This document shows, piece after piece, positions 21,336 to 32,105 of a DNA stretch of 64,000 nt. A program made the translations under genes and the position numbers. The stretch lies in assembly GCA_947095585.1 (NCBI GenBank), contig OX352761.1, positions 31,339,777-31,403,776 of the forward strand. Reading direction: 5' to 3'. The notes under the pieces were generated by a model. That model had not been told where the DNA came from, made no database searches, and saw only the letters and a program-made list of their open reading frames with translations. The stretch's first letter is position 1. The number at the start of each line of letters is the position of its first letter. This DNA comes from Nephrocerus scutellatus. Lineage: Eukaryota; Arthropoda; Insecta; Diptera; Pipunculidae.

Positions 21336-22765
21336 CGAGAAATGCAGGAATTGCACCCAACGGCATGACGAACAAACTCACTAGAAGATCCGCAATTGCC
21401 AAAGAGAATAGAAAATAATTTGTTACATTTTGCAATTTTCGATCCAATGCCACTGCCAAACAGACAAGAATATTTCCCAAACCTCCGGCAAATATGAAAA
21501 TGATCACAAACAAAAATATCCATTCGTAGCCTTTTCTGCGAAGTGGCGATGAATTCTCGCCAACACCAACATCAGCACTGTAATTAGCATTTGTGTAGCT
21601 TGACGTGCCGTCACCGTTGCCATACATCCAGAACGACATATCACTGAAATTAGTTGAATTTCCTGCGGCTGCAGCACTCGCACCAAAGAAATGAGTTTCA
21701 TTGTAGAACGGCTGCATCCATTCGGCATTGATTAAGCTGCCCGCCAACCACGATGATAACCAGGACGGTGGCGCTGACGACGCCGTAGCCTTTGCCGATG
21801 TATTTGTGAGGTTTAATTTAACATAACATTCCAGTTGTTCATCTAATTCCGTTGATGTGTAATTATTAATCTTCTCCAATAATGTGCTAATGTTCTCGAA
21901 AATTGCGGAGGTGGAATTTGGCCATTGGCTGGAGCAGATCAACGCTTGACTTTGAACTAAATTGCAATTCGTCGCAGTGTCACCTGCACTGGTACCAGAA
22001 TAATTTGTTAATTGCAGGTTGTTTGAGTTGTTGTTGTGTGGCAAATGATTTGTTAACAAATCTGGTAATTTCGTAATGACAAGATTAAATTCCGATACAG
22101 GATTTAACACATTGCGAACCACAACCGACGTGTTAACGAAGCAATCCTGAGCGAAATTGTTTAATGTTGGAGATAATGACGGTGTCGAGTTTCTCTCCTC
22201 TTCGTTGGCAGAGGAATTGCAGATAAATTTTGCTGTTTGTGTTGATTTCTGAAACGACTCAAGGATGCAACGGAATGTGTCTGTCGAGTCCGACGACAAC
22301 GATGGTGGCGATGACATCGACATCGATCTGGAATAATTGTTGTCTGAATCAATGTTATCTGCGATAGGTTCAACGTTCTCGTGTTGAACGGTGAAAGGAA
22401 ATATAACTCCAACACTTCTGTTAGTGCTTTTACACCAGATGTCGGGGCCCCAAATCGAAGACCATGTTTCGTTTGCCAAACGGCAGATGTAGACTTCGTT
22501 GTTATCGAACATTGTCGTTGACGAGTTCGGTGATTGCGGTACTGATAATGGTGTTGGTGATGTTGAATATTGTTGGAATGTCGCAGGTGAGGATGTGATG
22601 ACTGACTGCTGTCCAAAACTCTGTTTATAAGTAGGTTGTTTTTTTGTTGGTCTATGACCACGATTTTCGAATAAATCCATTTCATTATAAATCTTTGGCA
22701 CTTGCGAATGGACTTGTTTATCATTTAAGTCTAGTTGCGGTATGGTGACTGGATAACGAAGAATT
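21336..22765 (-). CDS. Dop2R: D2-like dopamine receptor, exon for N-terminal domain, TM1 and TM2
   Basis: The acceptor ttatttttattacttccag ends at 22766 and the donor gtaagtac begins at 21335, so the exon is 1,430 bp, entering in phase 2 and leaving in phase 1. The ORF reaches a Met at 22794, but that lies in the acceptor and is probably intronic; a Met at MDLFENRGH (about residue 41 of the ORF) could start translation if no upstream exon is coding. The long N-terminus is rich in Ser, Thr, Asn and Pro with many N-x-S/T sites, as expected of an extracellular domain. TM1 follows RRKGYEW (IFLFVIIFIFAGGLGNILVC, with Gly-Asn), then RKLQNVTNYFLFSLAIADLL, with the conserved TM2 Asp, and FVMPLGAIPAFLG into exon 8449. 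The D2-like family assignment rests on the combined exons. Upstream exons were not found. Confidence 0.92.
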
Positions 22766-23120
22766 CTGGAAGTAATAAAAATAAATTGTTTCATTTAAAC
22801 CAACCAACCAACATACAAAGTAGCTAGATAGTTATTATATTTTCAGTTACAATTATTCGATATTTCCTGATTTGATTTTTCCTTGCGCATTTTAGAAAAT
22901 AAAACTATTACTACAGAAATACTTTAGTATATTGGAATAGTTTTATTTTTTAAAATGCGCCACACGTTTTCAGTTACATAATATTATAATTAGTTCTAAG
23001 TATGTATGTTTACAAGGTGTGTACCCCAAGTTATTTTCTTCTTTTAAGTCCACAGGAAAAACGTTGACATTAAAAAAAAAAATCCATAATATTTATAAAC
23101 TCTTCTTAGTCTTCATGTAT
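22766..23120. other. Upstream intron or flank of the receptor
   Basis: AT-rich sequence with the polypyrimidine tract of the 22766 acceptor; no exon recognised. Confidence 0.35.
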
Positions 23121-23950
23121 AAAATGTTTAATTGATTTACGTGAACACCGCCAACTGAAGGCTTAATCTCACGGTACTCTTCGGACGTGGATTAGTTATA
23201 CGACAATCAACGTCCATCATAGACTGATGTACCAGTTTTAACTCAATGGTTTGAGCAGGACCCATCTTAAATCCTTGCCGATGTTTGGTTTTTCGACAAA
23301 CGGTTGAGATATGCAACTCCACAGAGAACGCATCATCGCACCGGTAACATCAGGAAGGATACTGATGTACCAACACATCATCTTGAATTATTTATTTATT
23401 TACAAAATGCTTATTATGATAATAACACATCATTCCCCAAACTGATGTTACCATGCTAGCGCTCTGCCCGCATTTGGGTAGTAAACTACCAGCCACTACG
23501 TAGGCCAAGCCAGAATAATACTGGACCTCAACCAAAGGTTGGCCCAGACTCAGTTAAACCTCCAATGAGATTAAATCTTATCTGTGGGCAGCCAACCTCC
23601 GTAGTACCAACGCGACCTTGGTGAGATCTGCCATCAAGGGACTCAGCTCTTTCAGAATGAGTGCCTAGGCGATTGCAAAGCAGACCCTGGCAGCACGTTC
23701 GTCCGGAACCTCGTATCCTATCATTTGACACTAGGTTAGTTCAAGTCCTAGGCCACCCGGGATAGAAACTATCCCAGGCACTACCGTGTCCGTGTCCGGT
23801 AGGGGCGCTTCATTCTTAGACAGTGCCCGTGCTTGAGACTCTAAGCACTAGCCCCCTGCCCCTTTAATCTACCGAGTTTATCCAAGTATCAAACATAACA
23901 TCCAGACATAAAAAAAGCGGACCCCTCGGGGAAGTCTTCATGTATGTAAA
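23120..23950. repeat. Unclassified GC-richer block between direct repeats
   Basis: A ~45-bp sequence beginning ttgaattatttatttattta and continuing caaaatgcttattatgataa occurs at about 23383-23428 and again at 23962-24006. Near it, cttcatgtat occurs at 23111 and 23936. Between them 23440-23935 is GC-richer (ggcagccaacctccgtagta, accctggcagcacgttcg) with stops in all frames. This suggests an inserted or duplicated unit; class unknown. Confidence 0.45.
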
Positions 23951-24000
23951 ATCTTGCAATCTTGAATTATTTATTTATTTACAAAATGCTTATTATGATA

Positions 24001-24222
24001 ATAATAATAATATTTTGGCGCGACACGCCATTGCGGTCCAAGGCCTAGCTTCTCGCGAGGATTCGTGTTGTGCGTGTTCTATTTTGCACGCACATGGAAG
24101 GGACCTACAATTAAATGCCGTATCCGAAAGGAGATCTGAGAAGCTTTCCTTGGTTGGACCATGAAAAATACTTTTGTTGATTTTGGGATTAGATCGTCAA
24201 ACCTCTAGAGCCGCGGTTCCCA
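24001..24222 (-). mobile_element. tRNA-derived SINE copy, diverged
   Basis: In minus orientation it ends with gccaaaatattattattatt, an (ATT)n tail, preceded by the ctaggccttggaccgcaatg motif and tctcgcg. Its 5' end near 24222 has ccgcggctctagaggtttg and a diverged B-box-like gatctaatccc. Related copies: 31433-31697, 32110-32375, 60283-60386, and a diverged piece at 55735-55890. Confidence 0.7.
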
Positions 24223-24800
24223 CAAAATTACTTAATTATAGAATAATTACGTGCTAAAAAATGAAAAAATATTGCATTGTCATCGGAAATACGAAATTCC
24301 AAAAAATGCAGCATTAATGGATTTTTCAAGTAAATTCTCTAATCGGAAGCTTTAGAAAGTGGGCTAAAATTGATCACAAGATTTGGCGACAAGCCACAAA
24401 CAAACAAACAAATAATGAAGCGCGGAGGCGAAATTATTATTTAAAAACCCCAAATATACAAAATAAAATAAAAAAATATATAAATAAAAAAATAAAAATA
24501 AAATATCCTCCGGTTATAGGTGGAACATATTTCAGTGTGGCCATGGAAAGGGAAGTACACAGCTGAGAACATTTCCCTTGGTAAATAAAATTGGTGTATC
24601 CAGATGCTAAATTAGTTCTAAAAAAATTAAGGTAAAAAACAAATATTTGAATATAGGGAAGTGCCTATAATAAACAAGTTAACATCATTGCTGTACAAAA
24701 GGTATTCACAACTACAATTGTTAAAATGCATTTTGTTAAAGTGAATTAAAAAAAAATTTGTGTACCCTTTACGCGCGGTATAAGTGAAACTTTCTTGATG
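24223..24800. other. No gene seen
   Basis: AT-rich; 24300-24400 has weak similarity to the tail of the ~115-bp-unit family (aattctctaatcgg, gtgggctaaaattgatcaca). Confidence 0.35.
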
Positions 24801-24811
24801 TTGTGGGGCAA

Positions 24812-25108
24812 AAAGACTCTCAAGAGACCCATAAAAGACCCCAAAGGACCATCAAAACACCCCCAAAACTCCCAAAAGAAACATAAACAGACCCACAAAA
24901 GACCCCCAAAAGACTCCACAAAACACCACAGAAAGACACTCAAAAGACTCTTGAAAATACTCTTCAAAAGACCCCAAAAAAAACCTCAAAAGACTCTTCA
25001 AAAACTCCACAAAATACCCGCAAAAGATTACTAAAAGACCCTCAAAAGACGTCTAAAAATCCCCAAAAGACCCTTAAAAGACACCCCAAAAGACCCCCAA
25101 AAGGCCAT
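24812..25108 (+). repeat. (AAAAGACCC)n-type short tandem repeat
   Basis: About 300 bp of units 9-11 bases long with the consensus caaaagaccc, interspersed with ctcaaaagactc variants. The plus-strand open frame that crosses it (Lys- and Pro-rich) is only the repeat translated. Confidence 0.85.
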
Positions 25109-25395
25109 ACCGAATTTCACACAAATCGGTTGAGAAGTGGCTTAGTTCCCGAAATTCCATTCCCTATTGACCTATTCCACAATTTTCTTGGAACAAATCT
25201 TACAGTCGCATCTTTGTCCTATATATCGAGTTTCATAGAAATCGCTTGAGTAATCGCTTCGTTCCCGAAACTCCAGCTCCTAATGACTGTATCGCAGAAT
25301 TTCCATAGGAACAAGTCTTAAAGTCGCATCTTAGTCCTGCATACCGAATTTCATAGAAATCGCTTGAGAAATGCCTTAGTTACAGGAATTCAAAA
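25108..25395 (-). repeat. Second tandem family, about 2.5 units in reverse
   Basis: ataccgaatttcacacaaat, tcgagtttcatagaaatcgc and accgaatttcatagaaatcg recur with a period of about 117 bp, with agaatttccataggaacaag between. Reverse complement of the family at 17720-18655. Confidence 0.75.
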
Positions 25396-25433
25396 ATGTA
25401 ACACAAAATCGCAACACAATATTATTTTTGATC

Positions 25434-26065
25434 CGGTCCTGGCCTCCCGCAAAAAGTCTCTCCACCGGTCCCGATTTCGAGCCGATGTCATCCAGTTTGG
25501 CATCCCTAAACTCTGGGCGTCCTGGTCTACGCCATCCTTCCAGCGTAGGCTTGGCCGGCCTCGCTGTCGTGTTCCATACATCCTACCGCAAAGGACTTTC
25601 CGAGCAGGATCCTCTTCGCTCATGCGAGCTAGGTGTCCTGCCCACCGGAGCCTACCGAGCTTAATTTTCTTCACGATGTCGACATCGCGGTAACGCTCGT
25701 AGATCTCATCATTATAAAGCCTCCGGAATCGTCCTTCCTCACATACGGGGCCAACAATTCTCCGTAAGACTTTTCTCTCAAACGCGGCTAAGAGGTCAGA
25801 ATGCTTTTTGCTAAGCACCCAAGTTTCGGATCCATATGCAAGTACTGGTATGACCATTGTCTTATATATCAGCAGCTTGGATGTTATGGTTAAGTTCCTG
25901 GATTTGAAGAGTCTTGACAGACTACAGTAGGCTTTGTTGGCTTTAATCAACCGTGTGGGTATTTCTGGTTCCATGCTGTTATCGGCTGCTATAGTTGACC
26001 CGAGATAGTTAAAGGATTGCACTACTTCAAATTCGCGCTCCACTATCTGAATTGAGGGACCAATG
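25434..26065 (-). mobile_element. RTE-like LINE, 3' fragment
   Basis: A single open minus-strand frame (25390-26043) gives EREFEVVQSFNYLGSTIAAD, LTITSKLLIYKTMVIPVLAY, FERKVLRRIVGPVCEEGRF, KKIKLGRLRWAGHLARMSEE, and RWRDFLREARTGS. This C-terminal half is uninterrupted, so it is one of the younger copies. It is 5' truncated in the RT at 26065 and directly abuts a plus-strand LINE. Confidence 0.85.
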
Positions 26066-28068
26066 TTGGATTTTTGATACTGTGCTAAATATTCTCCTCA
26101 CCGTCGATAAAGTAGTTTCACTTACAAAACTTAACCTAAGTGTAAGACCATCTATACAAATAAATAAAACTGAAGTGCCTGTCTCTGAATTCAAAAAGTA
26201 TTTCCACGGCATTTGACAGAGTCTGGCATCAAGCTCTTTTGTCGAAAATGAATGCTTATGGAATTAATAACTCCTTGCTGGAATGGACAAGTAACTACCT
26301 TTCTGACCGTTCAATCCAGGTCGTATTGGACGCATTTAAATCCAATGTTCACCGCATAAACGCCGGTGTTCCTCAAGGCTCTGTTTTATCCCCGACACTC
26401 TTTCTGATTTTTAAATTCTCTATATTAACTTCGCGTGCACGTGGCTGGGTGGCTGGCTGGCTGGTCAGATTTTCTGATAAATTTTTAATCCACTTCCCAA
26501 AGGCTGATTTTATTGAAATTTTGCATACATGTATATTTCCAGTGACAATACTTTCTGTTAATTTGAGACCCCTCGGACCTCGGGGTCGGGCTCTCATAAA
26601 AATATTTTCCAAAATGTACCCGATTTTTTTAAAATTTTATACAAATGTGTATCTCTGATGGAAAACACTTTTTGTAAAAATTTTGGAGACCGTGGGGCCC
26701 CATAAAATTTTTTTAAAAAAATTAACCAGATTTTCTTCAAATTTAATACACATGTGTATCTCCGATGGATAAAACTTTTTGTAAAAATTTTGGAGACCCT
26801 GGGCCAGGGTCTTGGGGCCCCAAAATTTTTTTTAAAAAAAATAACCCGATTTTCTTCAAGTTTTATATACATGTGTATCTCCGATGGACAAAATTTTTCG
26901 TAAATTTTTTCGAGTGAACGGGCCCTGAGGCATGATTTTTTAAAGTTAGCTCGATTTTCTTCAAATTTAAAACACATGTATATCACTGATGGACAAAACT
27001 TTTTGTAAGTTTGTTGGACTGACCGGGCCCTGAGACCCGTGTGGTGTCCACGTAAATTTCTTAAAAATTAGCCCGATTTTCTTCAAATTTTAAGACATAC
27101 CCATCTCCTATTAGAGAATTAACATGAACATTTTCCTTTGCTGACGACAGTATTCTTAGCTTTTCATATGACTTCTCGCTTTCTGCACGACCCTCTTTGT
27201 CACAAGTGGAACTTGAGCAACAACGTATGTTAAGCACGTTAAATTCTGACCTTGACAGCATAACAAGGTGGGGACTACATAATAGAGTTGGATTTAACGC
27301 TTCTAAAACCCAATGTTGTCTTCTGTCGTCTAAGCGTAATTTAAACCCCTAACCTCTATCCATGAATGGATCCAGCATCAAAGAAACTGAAAAACTCTCA
27401 ATTCTCGGTATGTGCGTCAACAACAAGCTTCGTTGGAATGACCACATATTTGCCATCGCCAAAAATGCTGCGAGATGCTTGGATTTCCTAAAACGGTGCA
27501 AGATGTACTTCACTCCTTCAGATCTGGCTACTATTTACAAGGCGTATATTCGCCCTAAACTTGAATACAACTGTATTGTCTGGGCAGGTGCCCCCAAGAC
27601 CGCATTGCATCTACTAGACAGAGTTAAAAACCGCGCGTTAATACTTATTCGTGACGTACATATCGCGAAAACAATCCAATCGCTTGAACATCGTAGGAAT
27701 GTTTCCTGCCTGTCACTGTTTTATCGCTTTTTCCACAAGAGGTGTTCAAAAGAAATATCCAGATGCATCCCGCCCATTCTCCAACCCATCCGTAATACCC
27801 GTGCCTCAACTCGAGCTCACGGGCCAACCATTCAGCCCATTTTCGGACGTACTAACCAATTCAGGGATTCCTTCTTTAGCCGCACGATAGTTATGTGGAA
27901 TGAATTGCCTGATTCTGTGTTTCCGCTTCTGTATGATCTGCAGTCGTTTAAGACACGCGTGCATAGACATCTCATTCTTACCTCTCCCTAATTTTCTAAC
28001 GCCCACGCTGTGCTAAGCATTATAAGGGTGCAAACACCTTTAGCGTGTATACATTATAAAAAAAAAAT
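26066..28068 (+). pseudogene. CR1/Jockey-like LINE, RT to 3' end, interrupted by a repeat
   Basis: Plus strand: AFDRVWHQALLSKMNAYGIN, then WTSNYLSDRSIQVVLDAFKS and GVPQGSVLSPTLFLIF (RT), then an insertion at 26413-27130, then FADDSILSFSY in another frame (catalytic FADD), then the open C-terminal part 27362-27991 with LSILGMCVNNKLRWNDHI, YIRPKLEYNCIVWAGAPK, RNVSCLSLFYRFFHKRCS and IVMWNELPDSVF, stop at 27991. The 3' UTR has ctgtgctaagcattataagg and ends in an A-rich tract near 28068. The CR1 versus Jockey choice is by general resemblance and is not certain. Confidence 0.8.
26413..27130 (+). repeat. ~115-bp-unit repeat inserted in a LINE, about five units
   Basis: Head ttaaattctctatattaact with gtggctgggtggctggctgg, then units with acatgtgtatctccgatgga, aaactttttgtaaaaatttt and ggccc blocks, tail cctattagagaattaacatg. 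The interrupted LINE frame stops after LFLIF and resumes at FADDS. Confidence 0.8.
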
Positions 28069-28446
28069 CTAAGCAGAATATGCTTGTTACACGGTGTCTA
28101 AGCATAAACAACTGTTTTTAGACATTTTTGTCTGCCAGTCTGTCTGTTTGTCCAGAATAGGATCAGAAACGGCTAATTTGATAAATCGTTCAAAGATCAA
28201 ATAGGGTATTTTTATTCACCAAATGCTCTGTGCTTGTTACGAGAGCGATGTAACTGGCATATAACATCCTAAAAGAAATATGGCAAAATGATGCTGCTGT
28301 CCCAAATAGCGAACAATACAGTCACTCTAGGAAGGTGTAATTATCGTTGAGTTTGCCTCATATATATGTTGCAGTATATACAGGGTGTATCCGTTAAGGT
28401 GGCAAATACTTAAAGGAGTGATTCCTTGGTTAATTTCGTGAAAAAA
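28069..28446. other. Spacer, no gene seen
   Basis: AT-rich. A cagggtgtatccgttaaggt motif at 28380 lies just outside the long inverted repeat described next and could be a transposon end. Confidence 0.3.
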
Positions 28447-30573
28447 TCGTATGGGTGGGGGGTCTATTTTCAACCGGTGTTCGTAGCGTTTAAATGCGAA
28501 GAGACGTACTTTTGATCTTACATCACTTCACATCCTGTAACTCTTAAATGCTTCTAGCTACAAGGTCACTGTTGGTAATTGAAAAAAAATTAAATTTAAA
28601 AGATCAAATAATTAACATAACACCGTTACCGATATAAACGTCGTCAAAAGCCAAAATTTTATTTTCAAACGCGAATATTACGAAAATCGCTCTCGGATAA
28701 TTTTTCTTTGACAAATGCAATATTAAAGCCTATTCAATTTTCAACAAATCCACCTCACAATCTTTATCAATAAGAGCACTTCAACTTTTTTTTTGAATAA
28801 AACACAAACTGTTCGACTTTTGAACTAAGTTTTTTTTATTAACGAATTTGAACATATACATATGACACATTTAAGTATGAAACTCGATTTCTTTTGCATG
28901 ACCACCGCGTGCACGTTTTACGAAGTCCAATCTTTGAACCCAATTTTCGACCACTCTTTCGCATAAATCGGCCGAAATTCCAGCAATTTCACGTTCAATA
29001 TTGGCTCTGAGCTCTTGCAACGTCGCCGGCTTATTGGCATAGACCAATGACTTCACATAACCCCAAAGAAAATAATCTAGAGGTGTCATATCACACGAGC
29101 GCGGCGGCCACTGGACGGGCCCATTTCGCTAAATAACACGCTCATCGAACTTAGTCTTCAATAACGCGATTGTATCGTGTGCTGTGTGGCATGTGGCCCC
29201 GTCCTGCTGAAACCACATGTCGTCCAAGTCCATTCCATTCAATTGCGGCCAAAAAAAATCGTTTATCATATCGCGGTACCGATTTCCATTAACAGTAACG
29301 TGGCGATCGTTATCGTCGATGAAAAAATATGGCCCAATGACGCCGCCGGCATGTAATCCGCACCAAACAGTGACTTTTTCGGGATGCAACGGTGCCTCAT
29401 GAATAACGTGTGGGTTGCTTTCTGCCCAGTAACGCATATTTTGCTTGTTGACAAATCCTTCTAGCCAAAAGTGAGCCTCATCGCTGAAGATGATTTTTCG
29501 GTGAAAATCTGCTCTTAAAGTAGCGGCAACAGAACGATTATTTTGATAAAAAATTTGCACGATTTGCAATCACTGTTCACATGTGTAGCGTTCCATGATG
29601 AAATGTATACTAATGAGGTTTTCAAATGACAAAAGAACAATAAAAAATATGGCGTCGTTCGCCGTTCCTATCGGAGAAAAGTTGAAGCGCACCTGTTGAA
29701 ACACCCGAACATTAGTTCAACAGGAGCAGTGTTAAAAATGAAAGTTTGTAAAATAAACGAAAACGTACTTTTGACCTTACATGACTTCACACCATATAAC
29801 TCTTGAACGCTTACAGCTACAAGCTTAATGTTGGTCTTTTTTGAAAGAAAATTATATTTTTAAGATCTAACAATATACACTTTCTTTAATTATTTTAGTC
29901 ATACCGATATAAAGTTCGTCAAATTTAAAACAGAATTTTTTAAAATTGTTTTACCAACACGATTATTTCGAGAAATGCTCCTGGATACATTTTTGTGATG
30001 TATTTTCCTACAAATACATGGCAAAATATTTGTGCATTCGGTCAACAAGAGCGAGATAGTGCGGGTTGTGTTACTACTACTACGTATAAGAAGGGTTGCA
30101 TGACGTCCTAGTGTTCCTGCAGAAACAGTGCAACAAAATTACACGGGTAGTAGATTAGTAGATGAACCTTTACCACTTCACTCCAGTGCAAAGTCTGCTT
30201 CAAAAGGACTTACCAAGAAGGACCTTATTTTGTGAGTCGATTTCACAACATCGAATGGACACATAAAATTGGTGGTGAAAAATTATCCGAGAGAATTTTT
30301 CGAAATAATCGCGTTTGAAAATAAAATTTAAAAAACATTTCTTTTTTGACTTTGACGACGTTTGTATCGGTAATGATTTTAAGAATTTAAAAAAAATTTA
30401 CATTCTTTTGACCTTAAAGATTTAATTTTCTATCAAAATAGACCAACCTTGTATCTAGAAGCGTTCAAGAGTTACAGGGTGTAAAGTGATGTAAGGTCAA
30501 AAGTACGCATCTCTGTTTTAAAACTCTACGTACACCACAGGGGGTGAAAATATACCCCCCCATCCCATGCGAG
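28447..30573. repeat. Composite with ~260-290-bp inverted repeats and an internal direct copy
   Basis: Arm R1 (28447-28705) and arm R3 (30278-30573) are inverted copies: gacgtacttttgatcttaca against its complement with tgtaaggtcaaaagtacgca, and cgctctcggataattttt against aattatccgagagaattttt. A third copy R2 (29759-29992) is in the direct orientation of R1. A mariner-derived element (28771-29695) sits between R1 and R2. The overall layout resembles a foldback element with a partial internal duplication. No transposase other than the mariner remnant is present. Confidence 0.75.
28771..29695 (-). mobile_element. Mariner-like (DUF4817/DDE) element, internal deletion derivative
   Basis: Minus strand: LQIVQIFYQNNRSVAATLRA joins directly to DFHRKIIFSDEAHFWLEGF, then KVTVWCGLHAGGVIGPYFF, DMWFQQDGATCHTA and, after a broken junction near 29125, TPLDYFLWGYVKS to KEIEFHT and a stop at 28871. 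Compared with the 57-kb copy about 110 residues of the N-terminal half are deleted. The first (FSDE) and second (QQDG) catalytic Asp are present; the third lies in the broken RSCD region (28871-29129). Short inverted ends are visible: gagcacttcaac at 28774 and gttgaagcgcac at 29681. Confidence 0.85.
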
Positions 30574-30574
30574 T

Positions 30575-30790
30575 GTAGGACTAATACGCGACTATAAGAT
30601 TTGTTCCTATGGAAATTCTGGGATCTGACCAATAACGTTTGGAGCTTTGGTAATTAAGCCATTTCTCAAGCGATTCCTATGAAACTTGGAATATAGGACT
30701 TAGATCCGACTATAAGACTTAATCCTATGGAAATTCTGGGATCTGGCCAATAGGGTCTGAAATTGTTTGGAACTAAGCCATTTCTCATCG
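30575..30790 (+). repeat. Second tandem family, about two units
   Basis: Two units with catttctcaagcgattccta, ttggaatataggacttag and tatggaaattctgggatctg, period about 110 bp. Confidence 0.7.
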
Positions 30791-31431
30791 TCATCTCATC
30801 TCATCTTTAATCGTAATATCGGCCACAACGTCAAAAAAGCTTCACTTCAACCGCGCTTTAAAGTTACACGCACTCTTTTGTATAAACTCGAGACCATTAC
30901 TCATGATTCGAACACGTATATATTTTTTGCCGATATAAGTGTTGATTCTACAGTTTTCTGGGTGGTTGACGTGATCATTTAGTGGAGGGGGGTGCGTGGG
31001 CGGGGGCTCAGTGGGTGGTCAGTGGGCGGAGGTCTGTGTGCAAGTGGTCAGTTGGGTGGGGTTCAGTGGAATAGGGCAGCTGGGAAGCGCCGGGTATTTC
31101 CGCTAGTACTATTTTTTCAATTGGCTACGCTAGTCTTGAAAACCCCTGGGCCGATTTTGATCAGGATTTCACTATTGTACAGGGCTTTTTGAACCTTAGG
31201 TTATAGGCTACAGTTTTTGATCATTGGTGGGTAGGTTGGTTATTGTGGACTCAGCGGTGGGGGATAGTGTTGAAAAGGGGGCAGTTGGTGTGGGGTCAGT
31301 GTGGTGGTTTCAGTGGGGGCTGTCAATTGGGTGGTGGTCAGTTTGGTTGAGCCAGTAGTGTGAGATGGGCAGCACGGTTATGCCTGTTATTTTAGCTAAA
31401 CTTGACCGATTTAGATCAGGTTTTCAACACT
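30791..31431. repeat. Dispersed element with G-rich (GTGG/TCAG) tracts
   Basis: 30937 has gccgatataagtgttgattc, a relative of the 880-1860 minisatellite in the other orientation. 30985-31080 and 31210-31370 are rich in ggtcagtgggtgggg-like motifs. 31125-31205 (ccgattttgatcagg..tataggctacag) is shared with 53262-53345. Short G-rich open frames here are not called. Confidence 0.55.
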
Positions 31432-31432
31432 A

Positions 31433-31697
31433 GTAATAATTATCGGCGCGACAGACCGTTGCGGTCCAAGGCCTAGCTTCTCGCGACCATTTGTGTTGTG
31501 CATTTGGACACAGATGGAAGCGACCTACAATTTCAGGACGGATCCGAAAGGCTAATTGAGAAGCTTTCCGTGACAAGGTATTACTCTCGGAACGTTTGTC
31601 ACCCATTCGCGAAAGGTGGGACACCGTGAAAAATACTTTTGGTGTTACTGTGGTTCGAACCACGAACCACGCTTTTCCAATGAGCCACGGCGCCCAC
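31433..31697 (-). mobile_element. tRNA-derived SINE, best-preserved copy
   Basis: Minus orientation starts at about 31697 with gggcgccgtggctcattgga: TGGCTCATTGG fits a pol III A box, and GGTTCGAACC about 16 bases on is a B-box match, though the spacing is shorter than in a tRNA gene. Then a body with accaaaagtatttttcacgg, gagaagctaggccttgga and tctgtcgcgccgataattat as an AT-rich tail. About 265 bp. An open frame over 31430-31663 is incidental. Confidence 0.78.
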
Positions 31698-32105
31698 GAA
31701 TTTTATATTAAGCCGCAAGCTATTTTCATTACACAGTTTCTACGCTCCTCCTAAATCATTGATTTTTATTATATTTTTAGACGTGGTAGTTGGGTGGTGG
31801 TGTGACGGTGGACGATGGTTGACCACAAACCATCCTTAGTCCCTCCAAGCGCTAGTACCACCCCTCAAGAATCTATATAAATTAAAATGAAATGCTGTTT
31901 GTTGGTTAGCACATCACTTGAGAACGGCTGGCTCATTTTCTAAAAGGTCGTCATAGTCCTAATGAGGTTTGAACGGAAAGAAAAATTGAAAAATTCGATG
32001 CCGATGCCGATATAATTGTCGATTCTATAGTTTTCTATGTAGATGAGGTTGTCAGTGATGGGTTCCGACCGAATTGTGGTTGATGACCTCTGCTCTGTTA
32101 AAATA
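31698..32105. other. Dispersed repeat piece, no gene
   Basis: 31780-31830 is G-rich (ggtagttgggtggtggtgtg). 31880-31945 has aatgaaatgctgtttgttgg, acatcacttgagaacggctg and, at 32005, gccgatataattgtcgattc, related to the minisatellite unit. No coding signal. Confidence 0.4.

Noticed and set aside
22161..22724. 187-residue minus-strand open frame inside the receptor exon
   Set aside because: It is a shifted frame of the receptor exon, His- and Arg-rich, without conservation signals; the receptor frame is clearly the real one.
22766..22794. ATG at 22794 as the receptor start codon
   Set aside because: The Met and following residues lie in a strong polypyrimidine tract plus CAG acceptor, so they are more likely intron sequence.
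24795..25034. Lys/Pro-rich plus-strand open frame
   Set aside because: It translates the AAAAGACCC simple repeat and has no domain.
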